DNA of 64,000 nucleotides from JAGPCK01 sp041675505. GTDB lineage: Bacteria; Bacteroidota; Bacteroidia; UKL13-3. Shown in pieces: positions 7,537 through 15,714 of this stretch. The translations under genes and the position numbers were made by a program. The notes under the pieces are model-generated. The model worked only from the letters and a program-made list of their open reading frames with translations, was not told where the DNA came from and did not search any database. Location: assembly GCA_041675505.1 (NCBI GenBank), contig JBAYTR010000008.1, positions 145,536 to 209,535 on the forward strand. The letters run 5' to 3'. Position 1 is the stretch's first letter, and each line of letters begins with the position of its first letter.

Positions 7537-10062
7537 ATGAAATCAATCAAATCATACCTATACCTTGTCACCTTAGTGTTATTATCACTTGGTGCAACAG
7601 CGCAAAATGACCTTACGCTGTATAATATGAACTTTGTTCATACACGTTTAAACCTCAACCCCGCTTTCCGTCCTCAGGCTAAAGTAAACTTTGCTGTACC
7701 GGGAATCGGCTCTACCATGATCGCTTTTTCCAACAGTGGTTTTGTGTACAACGACTTTATGAAGAAACGTGCAGATGACTCTACATACATCGATTTGAAC
7801 GGTATGCTGGGTGGCATGAAACCTAAAAACTTCTTGTCTTCTGCATTTAAATTTCAACTGTTTGATTTGGGTATCAAAATAGGTGCGGGCTATCTTCGCC
7901 TGCATGCCCAGGAACGTATTGAAATGCGCTTATCCTACAGCAAAGATTTATTCGGTCTGTTGATTAACGGTAACGGTCCGACAGCAGGAACTGAACAAAA
8001 ACTTAACGTGGGCATGGATGCTGTTCACTACCGCGAGTACGGCTTAGGCTACTCACATGAAATAAGTGAACAATGGACAGCAGGCGTAACACTCAAATAC
8101 CTTTATGGTATGGAGAACATCCAAACTGTGAGCTCAGACATTGCTTTGCTTACTGACCCCAATACCTATGCACTTACCGGAAGAACCAATATTCATATAA
8201 ACACTTCGGGATTGGACACAGCATTTGACGGAGCATCTGATAATGCGAGCAAATATTTATTAGGTAAAAAGAATACCGGATTTGCAGCAGATTTGGGCGT
8301 AACGTACAAGCCTACCAAACGCGTAATGATTTCAGCCAGTTTGCTGGACATTGGTTCCATCAAATGGAAAGATGATTTGTACTCATACAAATCCACTAAC
8401 CCTAATCAAAGTTACTCTTATGCAGGTATTGGCATTAACGACTTCCTGAATGATTCAAGCTCTTTAGGTGATGCCTTCTCTCAAGCTGGTGACTCACTCC
8501 AAAACACATTTGATGTAAAAGGAGCAAAAAGCAACACGGCTTACAAATCAAAACTCACCCGCCAGATTTATGTAGGTGCCAATTATTTCATCGGTGAAAA
8601 ATCAACCGTTGGTGCTGTATTTCACGGACAGTTTTTTGATAAAAAACTTTACCCTTCCATTGGCCTCAATGCGGCTACCGGTATCGGGCGTTTCATGAAC
8701 TTGAGCGCTACATATACTTACACCAATAACAGTTTCAGTAACCTTGGTGTGGGTGTTGCTTTGAATCTTGGCCCTTTGCAGTGGCACGTTATGACCGATA
8801 ACCTTCTGGCAGTAGTAAGTCCTAAAGAAACCAGAAACGTACATTTACGTACCGGCTTATACCTCACCTTTGGCCGCAAAGCCTCTGACCGTGATGAAGA
8901 CGGTATCACCGACTTTAAAGATAAGTGCCCTGATGAAGCCGGCTTAAAAGCATTTGACGGTTGCCCTGACAATGACAATGATGGCATCATAAACAGTTTG
9001 GATTCTTGTCCTGACCAATCCGGTCCTGAATTCTGGAACGGATGTCCTGATACAGATAATGACAGTATTGTTGACCGTTTTGACGAGTGTCCTTCTGATT
9101 CAGGTGCAAAACAGTTTAACGGTTGTCCTGATACAGATGGTGACGGAATTCCTAACAAACTAGATTCTTGCCCTGATAAAGCAGGTTTGCCACAATTCAA
9201 CGGATGCCCTGATACAGATGGTGACGGAATTATGGACAAAGCAGATGAGTGCCCTGATAAAGCAGGTCTGGCTCAGTTTAACGGTTGTCCTGACAAAGAC
9301 AATGACGGTGTTCCTGATAAATTAGACGAGTGCCCTGATAGCGCAGGTAAAGCTGAATTCAACGGTTGTCCTGACCGTGATGGTGATGGCGTTCAAGATA
9401 AACGCGATGATTGTCCTGATGTAGTAGGACCTGTTCAATTCAACGGATGCCCTGACACAGACGGTGACGGAATCAGTGACAAAATGGATCCATGTCCTGC
9501 AGTTGCCGGCCCTGCTTATGCTATGGGTTGCCCTGATAGTGATAAAGATTCTGTACCTGATGCATTAGATGCTTGCCCTCAAACACCCGGACCACGTGCA
9601 GCCAACGGTTGCCCTGATACAGACGGTGACGGCATTAGCGACAACTTCGACAAATGCCCTGCTGTAGCAGGTGTTGCCGGAAACAACGGATGTCCTGAAT
9701 TGAAAAAAGAAGAGCAGGAAATATTAACAGCAGCATTCGAAGCGCTTGAATTTGCTTCAGGTAAAGATATCATCAGCAGAGAGTCTTATGCATCTTTAAA
9801 TGCACTGGCTGAACTGTTGAAGAAAAATCCGAACTGGAAACTACAGATTGATGGTCATACAGACAATGTAGGAAATGCAAAAACCAATACTTTGCTTTCT
9901 CAGAAACGTGCCAATGCAGTTAAGAAATACCTCAGTTCAAAAGGTGTTGCTGCAACACGCATCAATGCTAAAGGTTATGGCTCAAGCAAACCTATTGCCG
10001 ATAACAAAACACCTGAAGGACGCGACCGCAACCGCAGGGTGGAAATGACTGTGATTTACTAA
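7537..10062 (+). CDS. OmpA-family envelope protein: DUF5723-like barrel, TSP3 repeats, OmpA C-domain
   Basis: This 841-residue protein has three parts. After a signal peptide (cleavage near residue 22, LGATAQ) comes a DUF5723-like beta-barrel region, about 25-445, recognised by NLNPAFRPQAKVNFAVPGIG near its start. Next come ten thrombospondin type 3-like calcium-binding repeats (about 450-720) with DxDGDG and DxCPD signatures. Last is an OmpA-like peptidoglycan-binding domain (about 725-841) with LQIDGHTDNVGNAKTN and RDRNRRVEMTV. The layout fits an outer-membrane protein tied to peptidoglycan through a stiff calcium-dependent rod. The lipoprotein 25 bases upstream is the likely partner. A strong terminator follows. 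Confidence 0.92.
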   Translation: MKSIKSYLYLVTLVLLSLGATAQNDLTLYNMNFVHTRLNLNPAFRPQAKVNFAVPGIGSTMIAFSNSGFVYNDFMKKRADDSTYIDLNGMLGGMKPKNFLSSAFKFQLFDLGIKIGAGYLRLHAQERIEMRLSYSKDLFGLLINGNGPTAGTEQKLNVGMDAVHYREYGLGYSHEISEQWTAGVTLKYLYGMENIQTVSSDIALLTDPNTYALTGRTNIHINTSGLDTAFDGASDNASKYLLGKKNTGFAADLGVTYKPTKRVMISASLLDIGSIKWKDDLYSYKSTNPNQSYSYAGIGINDFLNDSSSLGDAFSQAGDSLQNTFDVKGAKSNTAYKSKLTRQIYVGANYFIGEKSTVGAVFHGQFFDKKLYPSIGLNAATGIGRFMNLSATYTYTNNSFSNLGVGVALNLGPLQWHVMTDNLLAVVSPKETRNVHLRTGLYLTFGRKASDRDEDGITDFKDKCPDEAGLKAFDGCPDNDNDGIINSLDSCPDQSGPEFWNGCPDTDNDSIVDRFDECPSDSGAKQFNGCPDTDGDGIPNKLDSCPDKAGLPQFNGCPDTDGDGIMDKADECPDKAGLAQFNGCPDKDNDGVPDKLDECPDSAGKAEFNGCPDRDGDGVQDKRDDCPDVVGPVQFNGCPDTDGDGISDKMDPCPAVAGPAYAMGCPDSDKDSVPDALDACPQTPGPRAANGCPDTDGDGISDNFDKCPAVAGVAGNNGCPELKKEEQEILTAAFEALEFASGKDIISRESYASLNALAELLKKNPNWKLQIDGHTDNVGNAKTNTLLSQKRANAVKKYLSSKGVAATRINAKGYGSSKPIADNKTPEGRDRNRRVEMTVIY
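8887..9696 (+). repeat. Ten in-frame TSP3 coding repeats (about 27 codons each)
   Basis: The repeats encode units such as DTDGDGIPNKLDSCPDKAG followed by a short linker and NGCP. They share long near-identical DNA stretches; the block reading CCTGATACAGATGGTGACGG recurs. The periodicity creates long open antisense frames, which are not genes. Recombination between units could change repeat number. Confidence 0.9.
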
Positions 10063-10084
10063 CCTTCATTTCATACACACAAAA

Positions 10085-10119
10085 ACGACCGGCTCTATGA
10101 GTCGGTCGTTTTTGTTTTT
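10085..10119 (+). terminator. Rho-independent terminator
   Basis: ACGACCGGCTC and GAGTCGGTCGT form an 11-base-pair stem (one G-T pair) around a TAT loop at 10085-10109, followed by TTTTGTTTTT. It ends the OmpA/TSP3 operon, 22 bases after the stop codon. Confidence 0.9.
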
Positions 10120-10150
10120 AGTCTCACCTGAACGGAAAAAGTAAAACATT

Positions 10151-10179
10151 TTGGTGCAACACCTGCGACTGTTCTTTTG
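10151..10179 (+). promoter_or_regulatory. Probable promoter of lnt (TTG-N18-TTCTTTTG)
   Basis: TTG at 10151-10153 and the near-consensus -7 box TTCTTTTG at 10172-10179 are 18 bases apart, close to the Bacteroidota TTG-N19-TAnnTTTG pattern. The ATG at 10189 lies 9 bases downstream. Confidence 0.45.
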
Positions 10180-10188
10180 TTATAAGCA

Positions 10189-11808
10189 ATGTATATTGCA
10201 ACACTGATGAACGGAAAACAACACCTCAACTACTTATTTCTCTCCCTTAGCAGCGCACTTTTGTTATGGCTGGCCTGGCCCCCGCATCAATTGGGATGGG
10301 TAAGTTTCATTGCCTGGGTCCCACTCTTGTTTCTGTTACGACTTATTAATGCACAGGCCGCCCGCAAAAGTTTATACCGGTTCATGTATACTTTTATTGC
10401 TTTGGTTACCTGGAACCTGCTTTGTACCTATTGGATAAAAAATGCCTCTGTGTTTGGTGCCATAGCAGCCGCAGTAATCGTAAACGGATTGTTGATGCCC
10501 CTCCCGTTAATGCTATACCAATGGCTCATCAAAAGAATAAATCCTCGCTTTCACATTTGGTGCTTTGTTGCCCCCTGGTTACTTTTTGAATTTTTTCACC
10601 TCAACTGGGAACTGGCTTGGCCCTGGCTTACACTGGGAAATGCCTTTGCCAATAACCTGAGCTGGATTCAATGGTATGAGTATACCGGTGTGCTGGGCGG
10701 GAGTTTTTGGATACTCACCGTAAACTACCTCATCTATCGCTTGCTGGTACAATTAAACGAGTTTACGGTAAAAGAGAAACTGACTCAAACAAGCATTATC
10801 ACACTGAGTATTTGCCTGCCGTTTTTACTTTCTTATGTGGTTTGGAGAAATTACTTGTTACATGATGCTGCAAATACTAAGCACGTGCAGGTTGTAATAG
10901 TACAGCCCAACCACGACCCTTACCATGAAAAATTTGAGCAACCGCCCAACTTGCTGGTAAATGAAATGCTGCAACTGAGCCTGCAACAAGTGGATAGCGA
11001 AACGCAGTATCTGGTACTCCCTGAAACCGCACTTACTGATGGCATATTTGAAAACGATAATGGCAACACGTCACAAAGCATTCAACAACTTAAAACATTG
11101 TTGGAAAAATTCCCCGGGCTAAACATCATCAGCGGTGCAGATACCTATTTATTTTATCAGGATAAAGCCACAGCAACCGCACGTTATTCCAAACGAGGTA
11201 AACAATGGTACGATGTGTTCAATACTGCCCTTGAACTTAATCATGGCGATAGTGTGCAATTCTACCACAAATCGAAACTGGTGCCGGGTGTTGAACGTAT
11301 GCCCTATCCGCAAATATTCGGATTTCTCGAAGACTTCGCCATTGAACTGGGCGGAACTTCCGGCTCATTGGGGGCGCAGGATGAAGCAGGCGTATTTACC
11401 GGATTAAACACCGTTGCTCCGGTTATTTGCTATGAATCAATTTTCGGAAATTATGTGGCTGACTATGTACGCAAAGGGGCTGAGTTTATTTGCATCATTA
11501 CCAATGACGGTTGGTGGGGAGATACGGAGGGTTATATGCAACATTACGCCTATGCCTCACTGCGAGCCATCGAAACACGCAGAAGTATTGCCCGCAGTGC
11601 CAACACAGGTATATCGTGCTTTATAGATGCAACCGGACAACGCACACAAGCTACCGACTGGTGGAAACCCGCAGTAATAAAAGGCAAAATCAAGCCTGAC
11701 TCTGCACTCACATTTTATGTACGTTTTGGCGATTACATGGGCTGGTTGGCTTTACTGGCCACATTGGCTCTGCTCATCAATGCAAAAATTTCAGGAAATA
11801 AAAACTAA
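10189..11808 (+). CDS. lnt: Apolipoprotein N-acyltransferase
   Basis: This 539-residue integral membrane protein would add the third acyl chain to the N-terminal cysteine of lipoproteins at the periplasmic face of the inner membrane. The first half is a run of hydrophobic segments, including WLAWPPHQLGWVSFIAWVPL and the conserved ELAWPWLTLGNAFANN. The second half is the nitrilase-like domain with the expected catalytic triad: Glu279 in VLPETALTDG, Lys361 in FYHKSKLVPGVERMPYP and Cys414 in VICYESIFG. A second in-frame ATG at codon 7 is possible. The next gene begins 27 bases downstream. Its substrates would include the lipoproteins encoded in this window. Confidence 0.95.
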   Translation: MYIATLMNGKQHLNYLFLSLSSALLLWLAWPPHQLGWVSFIAWVPLLFLLRLINAQAARKSLYRFMYTFIALVTWNLLCTYWIKNASVFGAIAAAVIVNGLLMPLPLMLYQWLIKRINPRFHIWCFVAPWLLFEFFHLNWELAWPWLTLGNAFANNLSWIQWYEYTGVLGGSFWILTVNYLIYRLLVQLNEFTVKEKLTQTSIITLSICLPFLLSYVVWRNYLLHDAANTKHVQVVIVQPNHDPYHEKFEQPPNLLVNEMLQLSLQQVDSETQYLVLPETALTDGIFENDNGNTSQSIQQLKTLLEKFPGLNIISGADTYLFYQDKATATARYSKRGKQWYDVFNTALELNHGDSVQFYHKSKLVPGVERMPYPQIFGFLEDFAIELGGTSGSLGAQDEAGVFTGLNTVAPVICYESIFGNYVADYVRKGAEFICIITNDGWWGDTEGYMQHYAYASLRAIETRRSIARSANTGISCFIDATGQRTQATDWWKPAVIKGKIKPDSALTFYVRFGDYMGWLALLATLALLINAKISGNKN

Positions 11809-11835
11809 AGGTTACCTTGGTATAAAATTTATACC

Positions 11836-13521
11836 GTGGAGCTACTCAATCAACTTCGCCTGCTGAGCAATCAGTTTTCAGCAGAGGCCGAACAGCAAAA
11901 AAATGCCTTGCTGCAACAACTCAGCAATATCAATTTTACTACTTCGAAAGAATTGATAACGTACCATGAAATTTTACTTTTTATGGTCGCTTATCCGCAA
12001 AGCAGCACCTTACATAAAACAACCCGTGCTGAGTTGAGGCGCGTGGCACAATTTGCCTCCGCTATTCAAAACGGCAACAACAGTAGTAAGGCTCAAAAGC
12101 TGGTGCGCACAGGAATTTCGGGTACAGATACGCGGGCTAATTTCAGCCTTACACTTTGTCGCCATTTGCTGCAAGTTTATGGAGATGCCGTTCAACTCTA
12201 CTCCTGCGAAGGAGATGAAGCATGGAGCAAAGAAATTTTACGCTGCACATTACCAATTGCTGAAAGTGAACAACTCAATGACTCTTCTGTAACACTCGAA
12301 AGCTGGTTATTGCAATACAAAAAAGACACAGGAAAAAATGCACTGGTGCTACTGATTGCATTATTTGATTCCGTAAGCGTTTCAGCCGCTATCAAAGAAC
12401 AGCTTTTTGATGCTTTGAAAATATTTGTGACTATCACATTGAATGAACCGGTTCCATCGCGAACCAATTTAAGCATACTCAACACCTCTGCTTTTTACCA
12501 CAAAAAAGAACTCACTAAAAAAGTTGATGCACTGCAACTCATTAAAGAGCCGCTTTCAGAAAAAGTTGCATTAACTAAAGCAGAAAAAGAGAAACTTGTG
12601 AGTGCTGCAAGAGCCTCGTTGTTCTTACTTAATAGGGAAACGGATACAATTACCTACACCAACATCAATACCATCGAACAGTACAATACCGGCAAAGGAA
12701 TATCCATTGTTTTGTTTGAACTGGAACCCAACCGCAGATTGGCTTTTGAAACCTATGCCGGATACATGGCCTTCAAAAATGGCATTCCAGTAGCATATGG
12801 TGGTGCCTGGCCTTTTGGTCACACAGCTAAAATAGGTTTGAACATTTACGAACCATTTCGCGGTGGCGAATCAGCACATTTATTCTGCCAACTGATGCGG
12901 GTGTACCATCACAGATTTGGGGTGAAAGAATTCACTGTTGAACCTTACCAAATGGGGCATGGCAATAAAGAGGGACTGCTCTCAGGTGCATTTTGGTTTT
13001 ACTACCGCATGGGCTTTAGGCCGGTAGAAGAAAAAATTGCCCGCCTAGCTGAGGAAGAACAACAAAAAATAAGTACACAAAAAGGATATCGTACACCGCT
13101 TAACATGATGAAAAAACTGGTAGCCGGAAATGCTGCACTTGTTATTGAACCATTGCCCGATAATGTACTTACGCAAGCTCACCTGAGCTCGCTAAGCAAT
13201 AAAGTAAGTGAATACATCAACATGGCTTACAAAGGAGACCGTCAAAAAGCAGTGGAAAAAAGCAGTGCCTCCATGCGCCTTCAATTGAATATTTCAGCGC
13301 AAGTATGGAAAACTTACAGCGAGTCGCAGCAGAACAGCTTCAATCAACTTAGCTTATTGTTTGTTCAGTTAAGCAATATCCGTCAATGGAAAGATAAGGA
13401 GAAGAAGGAACTGCTGCAATGGATGCTGAACAAAGGAGGAGCAAGCGAATATGCCTGTCCTGAAATTTTACAGAAGCACGCTACACTCAATGCAGCAATG
13501 ATTGATTTGCTGCAAAACTGA
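11836..13521 (+). CDS. Unknown protein with GNAT-like segment, GTG start
   Basis: This 561-residue soluble protein starts at GTG 11836, 27 bases after lnt, and has no signal peptide. I do not recognise the N-terminal half. A central region, about residues 255-420, resembles an acetyltransferase (GNAT) fold. It contains GISIVLFELEPNRRLAFETY, an AYGGAWPFGHTAKIGLNI strand pair, a helix after EPFRGGESAHLFCQLMR, and GAFWFYYRMGFRPVEEKIA, the type of motif that ends many GNAT domains. No acceptor or donor site can be proven by eye. Its place directly after lnt suggests co-expression, not necessarily a shared pathway. Confidence 0.75.
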   Translation: MELLNQLRLLSNQFSAEAEQQKNALLQQLSNINFTTSKELITYHEILLFMVAYPQSSTLHKTTRAELRRVAQFASAIQNGNNSSKAQKLVRTGISGTDTRANFSLTLCRHLLQVYGDAVQLYSCEGDEAWSKEILRCTLPIAESEQLNDSSVTLESWLLQYKKDTGKNALVLLIALFDSVSVSAAIKEQLFDALKIFVTITLNEPVPSRTNLSILNTSAFYHKKELTKKVDALQLIKEPLSEKVALTKAEKEKLVSAARASLFLLNRETDTITYTNINTIEQYNTGKGISIVLFELEPNRRLAFETYAGYMAFKNGIPVAYGGAWPFGHTAKIGLNIYEPFRGGESAHLFCQLMRVYHHRFGVKEFTVEPYQMGHGNKEGLLSGAFWFYYRMGFRPVEEKIARLAEEEQQKISTQKGYRTPLNMMKKLVAGNAALVIEPLPDNVLTQAHLSSLSNKVSEYINMAYKGDRQKAVEKSSASMRLQLNISAQVWKTYSESQQNSFNQLSLLFVQLSNIRQWKDKEKKELLQWMLNKGGASEYACPEILQKHATLNAAMIDLLQN

Positions 13522-13641
13522 TTTACACCTTAAGCGCTGAAACGCGCACTTGAATCAAAAAAACAGACCGCTAAACCTCTTCCGTTTTAAAGTTTCAGGC
13601 AAATGCAGTTGCTTTGCATCCGGATTTAACACCCTTGCCCT

Positions 13642-13890
13642 ATGGAATTTTTTCTTATCTACCCTGTTTTTATCGGCATATCAGTAGTTACTGCTCAATA
13701 TGCGCGCGAAAAGGGTTACTCCGGCCGCTGGTGGTTTTTGATTGCCTCTCTTGCACCGGTGGTTTCGCTGCTTGTTTTATTTCTACTCAAACGCAAACCA
13801 AGTCGTATTGACCCGCCCGTAAGTGTGGAAGACAACAGCAAAGTGTTGTTTCAACGCGATGCCATTAACGGGCAGAAAATTCTTTTGTAA
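13642..13890 (+). CDS. Small predicted membrane protein
   Basis: This 82-residue protein has two hydrophobic segments (about residues 3-18 and 29-48) joined by YAREKGYSGRWWF and followed by a basic, soluble tail. A -7-like TTGCTTTG sits upstream near 13610. Its 3' end overlaps the convergent inositol-monophosphatase family gene by 26 bases. I do not recognise a family. The SGRWWFLIASLAP pattern is common in tiny bacterial membrane proteins, which supports coding. An alternative frame starting at 13614 is shorter and less hydrophobic. Confidence 0.6.
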   Translation: MEFFLIYPVFIGISVVTAQYAREKGYSGRWWFLIASLAPVVSLLVLFLLKRKPSRIDPPVSVEDNSKVLFQRDAINGQKILL

Positions 13891-14665
13891 TAATCGCCTG
13901 CAATTCGGGGTAGATATTTGCAGAAGCGGCCACTATACTTTTTCCGTGTATGTAATTATCTCCTCCGTTAAAATCCGTTATTTTCCCTCCTGCTTCCTGC
14001 ACCAGCAAACAGCCTGCTGCAACATCCCACGCATGAAGACTCAATTCAAAAAAACCATCAAACCTGCCACAGGCCACATAAGCCAGATCAACGGCTGCTG
14101 AACCTAACCTGCGCAAACCACGTGTAGTGCGCATCAGCTCCTTCAGCACAGCTAAATAATTCTCCAATCCGTCAAAATCATAGTACGGAAAACCGGTTGC
14201 CATTAACGTGTTGCCGAGCTCTGTATGGATGCTCACGTGTATAGGATTTCCGTTCAACTGCGCACCCTCACCTTTGGCTGCAAAAAAATATTCGTCACGG
14301 TTAATTTCATATACGGCTCCCAGCAAAAGCTCCTTGCCCCGCGCCAAAGCCACACTCACACTATACACCGGTATACCGTGAATAAAATTCGTGGTACCAT
14401 CCAGCGGGTCAATAATCCAATGCAGACCTTCCGTAGTTTGTGTTGTAGTTTGTTCCTCCGTTAAAAAACCGGCTTCCGGCAACAATAGTTTCAGGTTGTT
14501 CACCAATTGATTCTCGGCCTCCTGATCAACGTACGACACCAGTTGATTAAAACTTTTACTGCTCACAGCCGATTCTTGAAACGACAATCTTTCACGTGCA
14601 ATAAACTGCCCTGCCTGTTTAACTGTCTGTTCAAAATCCGAAGCGAGGTGAAGAAAATTATTCAT
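13865..14665 (-). CDS. Inositol-monophosphatase family phosphatase
   Basis: This 266-residue enzyme has the full family length. It carries the metal-binding motifs of the Mg-dependent, Li-sensitive phosphatases: Glu70-Glu71 in FLTEEQ, Asp86 and Asp89 in WIIDPLDGTTNF, and Trp213-Asp214 in HAWDVAAGCLLVQEAGG. Family members dephosphorylate inositol phosphates, 3'-phosphoadenosine phosphate or fructose bisphosphate, and motifs alone do not separate these. The protein is cytoplasmic. A terminator hairpin at 14685-14707 separates it from the upstream gene on the same strand. Confidence 0.93.
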   Translation of the reverse strand: MNNFLHLASDFEQTVKQAGQFIARERLSFQESAVSSKSFNQLVSYVDQEAENQLVNNLKLLLPEAGFLTEEQTTTQTTEGLHWIIDPLDGTTNFIHGIPVYSVSVALARGKELLLGAVYEINRDEYFFAAKGEGAQLNGNPIHVSIHTELGNTLMATGFPYYDFDGLENYLAVLKELMRTTRGLRRLGSAAVDLAYVACGRFDGFFELSLHAWDVAAGCLLVQEAGGKITDFNGGDNYIHGKSIVAASANIYPELQAIITKEFSAR

Positions 14666-14684
14666 GCTGCAATATTAAATAAGA

Positions 14685-14707
14685 AAGCCGAACCAAAGGT
14701 CCGGCTT
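14685..14707 (-). terminator. Terminator hairpin after the choice-of-anchor V gene
   Basis: AAGCCG/CGGCTT arms extended by ACC/GGT, with one internal mismatch, close around a 3-base AAA loop. On the minus strand it lies 28 bases after the stop codon at 14735 and is followed by a T-rich stretch. Confidence 0.65.
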
Positions 14708-14734
14708 CTTAACTGAAATGGAATTATTAATAAA

Positions 14735-15556
14735 CTATTGAACAAAAATGGTTTTAACAGTTGATTGCCCGTTTTGTTGAAGAAGGAGATAATAAATACC
14801 TTTTGACAAACCTTCAGGCAGGTGCACGGGAATTAAATTAGCTCCTGTTTCAAATGATTCAGTAAAGAGTTGCTGCACTTTTGTTCCGTTACGGTTAATT
14901 AATTCAGCTTTTACAATCCCGTCTTTTTTAAGTTGTATAGACAGATTAAACTTGTCCTTTACCGGATTGGGGTATACTTCTACACTACCCAAGGCCGTAA
15001 TATCTGCCATACCTGTGGTGGCCGGAGCAAGTGTTTTGGTAGCCGAATAAATCAAATCACCGTTATCGGAATTACTGCTGTTGGATGCATTTCCGTAAGC
15101 CAGAAAACGAACTGTGCCTTGTGCTGTAGCGGGTGCGGTCCAGTTAAAAGTCCAGGTTTTGGAATCTGTTCCCGATAAGCCCGATGAGGTGTGTGTGGCA
15201 TAATTACTCTGAACCTGCACTGCCGAATTACCTCCATTATTCAGCGTACCCCGGCTACTGCCGCTCCCATTATCTGCTGATAAAGCAAAACCGAATTTAC
15301 TTCTGCCGAAAGTAGCTACCGATACTTGAATCTGGTAGGTTTGCCCCGGAACATAACCTATGGGGTCGCCAACGATAGAAACAGAGGCAGAACCTGATCC
15401 GGAATTAATGGCTGCTCCCCCATGGCAACCTGTGCAGGCAGCAGGACCGGGAGCACCTGTAGAATAAGAATGCAGCTGATGACTTTCTGAACAGGTGTCA
15501 AAAGCAATAAAAACTGTTGTTACAATTACAAATGATAAGAGGTATTTATTTAGCAT
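14735..15556 (-). CDS. Exported choice-of-anchor V protein with T9SS sorting domain
   Basis: This 273-residue protein has an N-terminal hydrophobic export signal, then STGAPGPAACTGCHGGAA (CxxCH at Cys41, Cys44, His45). That sequence is the hallmark opening of the choice-of-anchor V / Reeler-like domain, which fills about residues 30-185 with beta structure (YVPGQTYQIQVSVA, FGFALSADNG, TWTFNWTAP). It ends in a type A T9SS sorting domain (VEVYPNPVKDKFNLSIQ, final KTIFVQ). The CxxCH could bind haem c or metal. In this family it is usually conserved, but its function is not established to my knowledge. The gene stands alone with its own terminator. Confidence 0.85.
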   Translation of the reverse strand: MLNKYLLSFVIVTTVFIAFDTCSESHQLHSYSTGAPGPAACTGCHGGAAINSGSGSASVSIVGDPIGYVPGQTYQIQVSVATFGRSKFGFALSADNGSGSSRGTLNNGGNSAVQVQSNYATHTSSGLSGTDSKTWTFNWTAPATAQGTVRFLAYGNASNSSNSDNGDLIYSATKTLAPATTGMADITALGSVEVYPNPVKDKFNLSIQLKKDGIVKAELINRNGTKVQQLFTESFETGANLIPVHLPEGLSKGIYYLLLQQNGQSTVKTIFVQ

Positions 15557-15714
15557 ATTTTGGGGTTGTTTGTGAGGTAAGATAAATGTAGAAGCACATA
15601 AGTTGCATGATTGTTTTCACATTTTATAAACGTTTGCATGAATAATCTGTTATTTATGTATTTTCACGCCCCGAAAAAGCACCCCATCCGTAAAATCATA
15701 ATCAATTCAAAGTC

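Noticed and set aside
8718..9239. Long antisense open frame opposite the TSP3 repeats
   Set aside because: It is produced by the repeat periodicity of the sense gene and gives a repetitive Pro/Ser-rich peptide with no start context or family resemblance.
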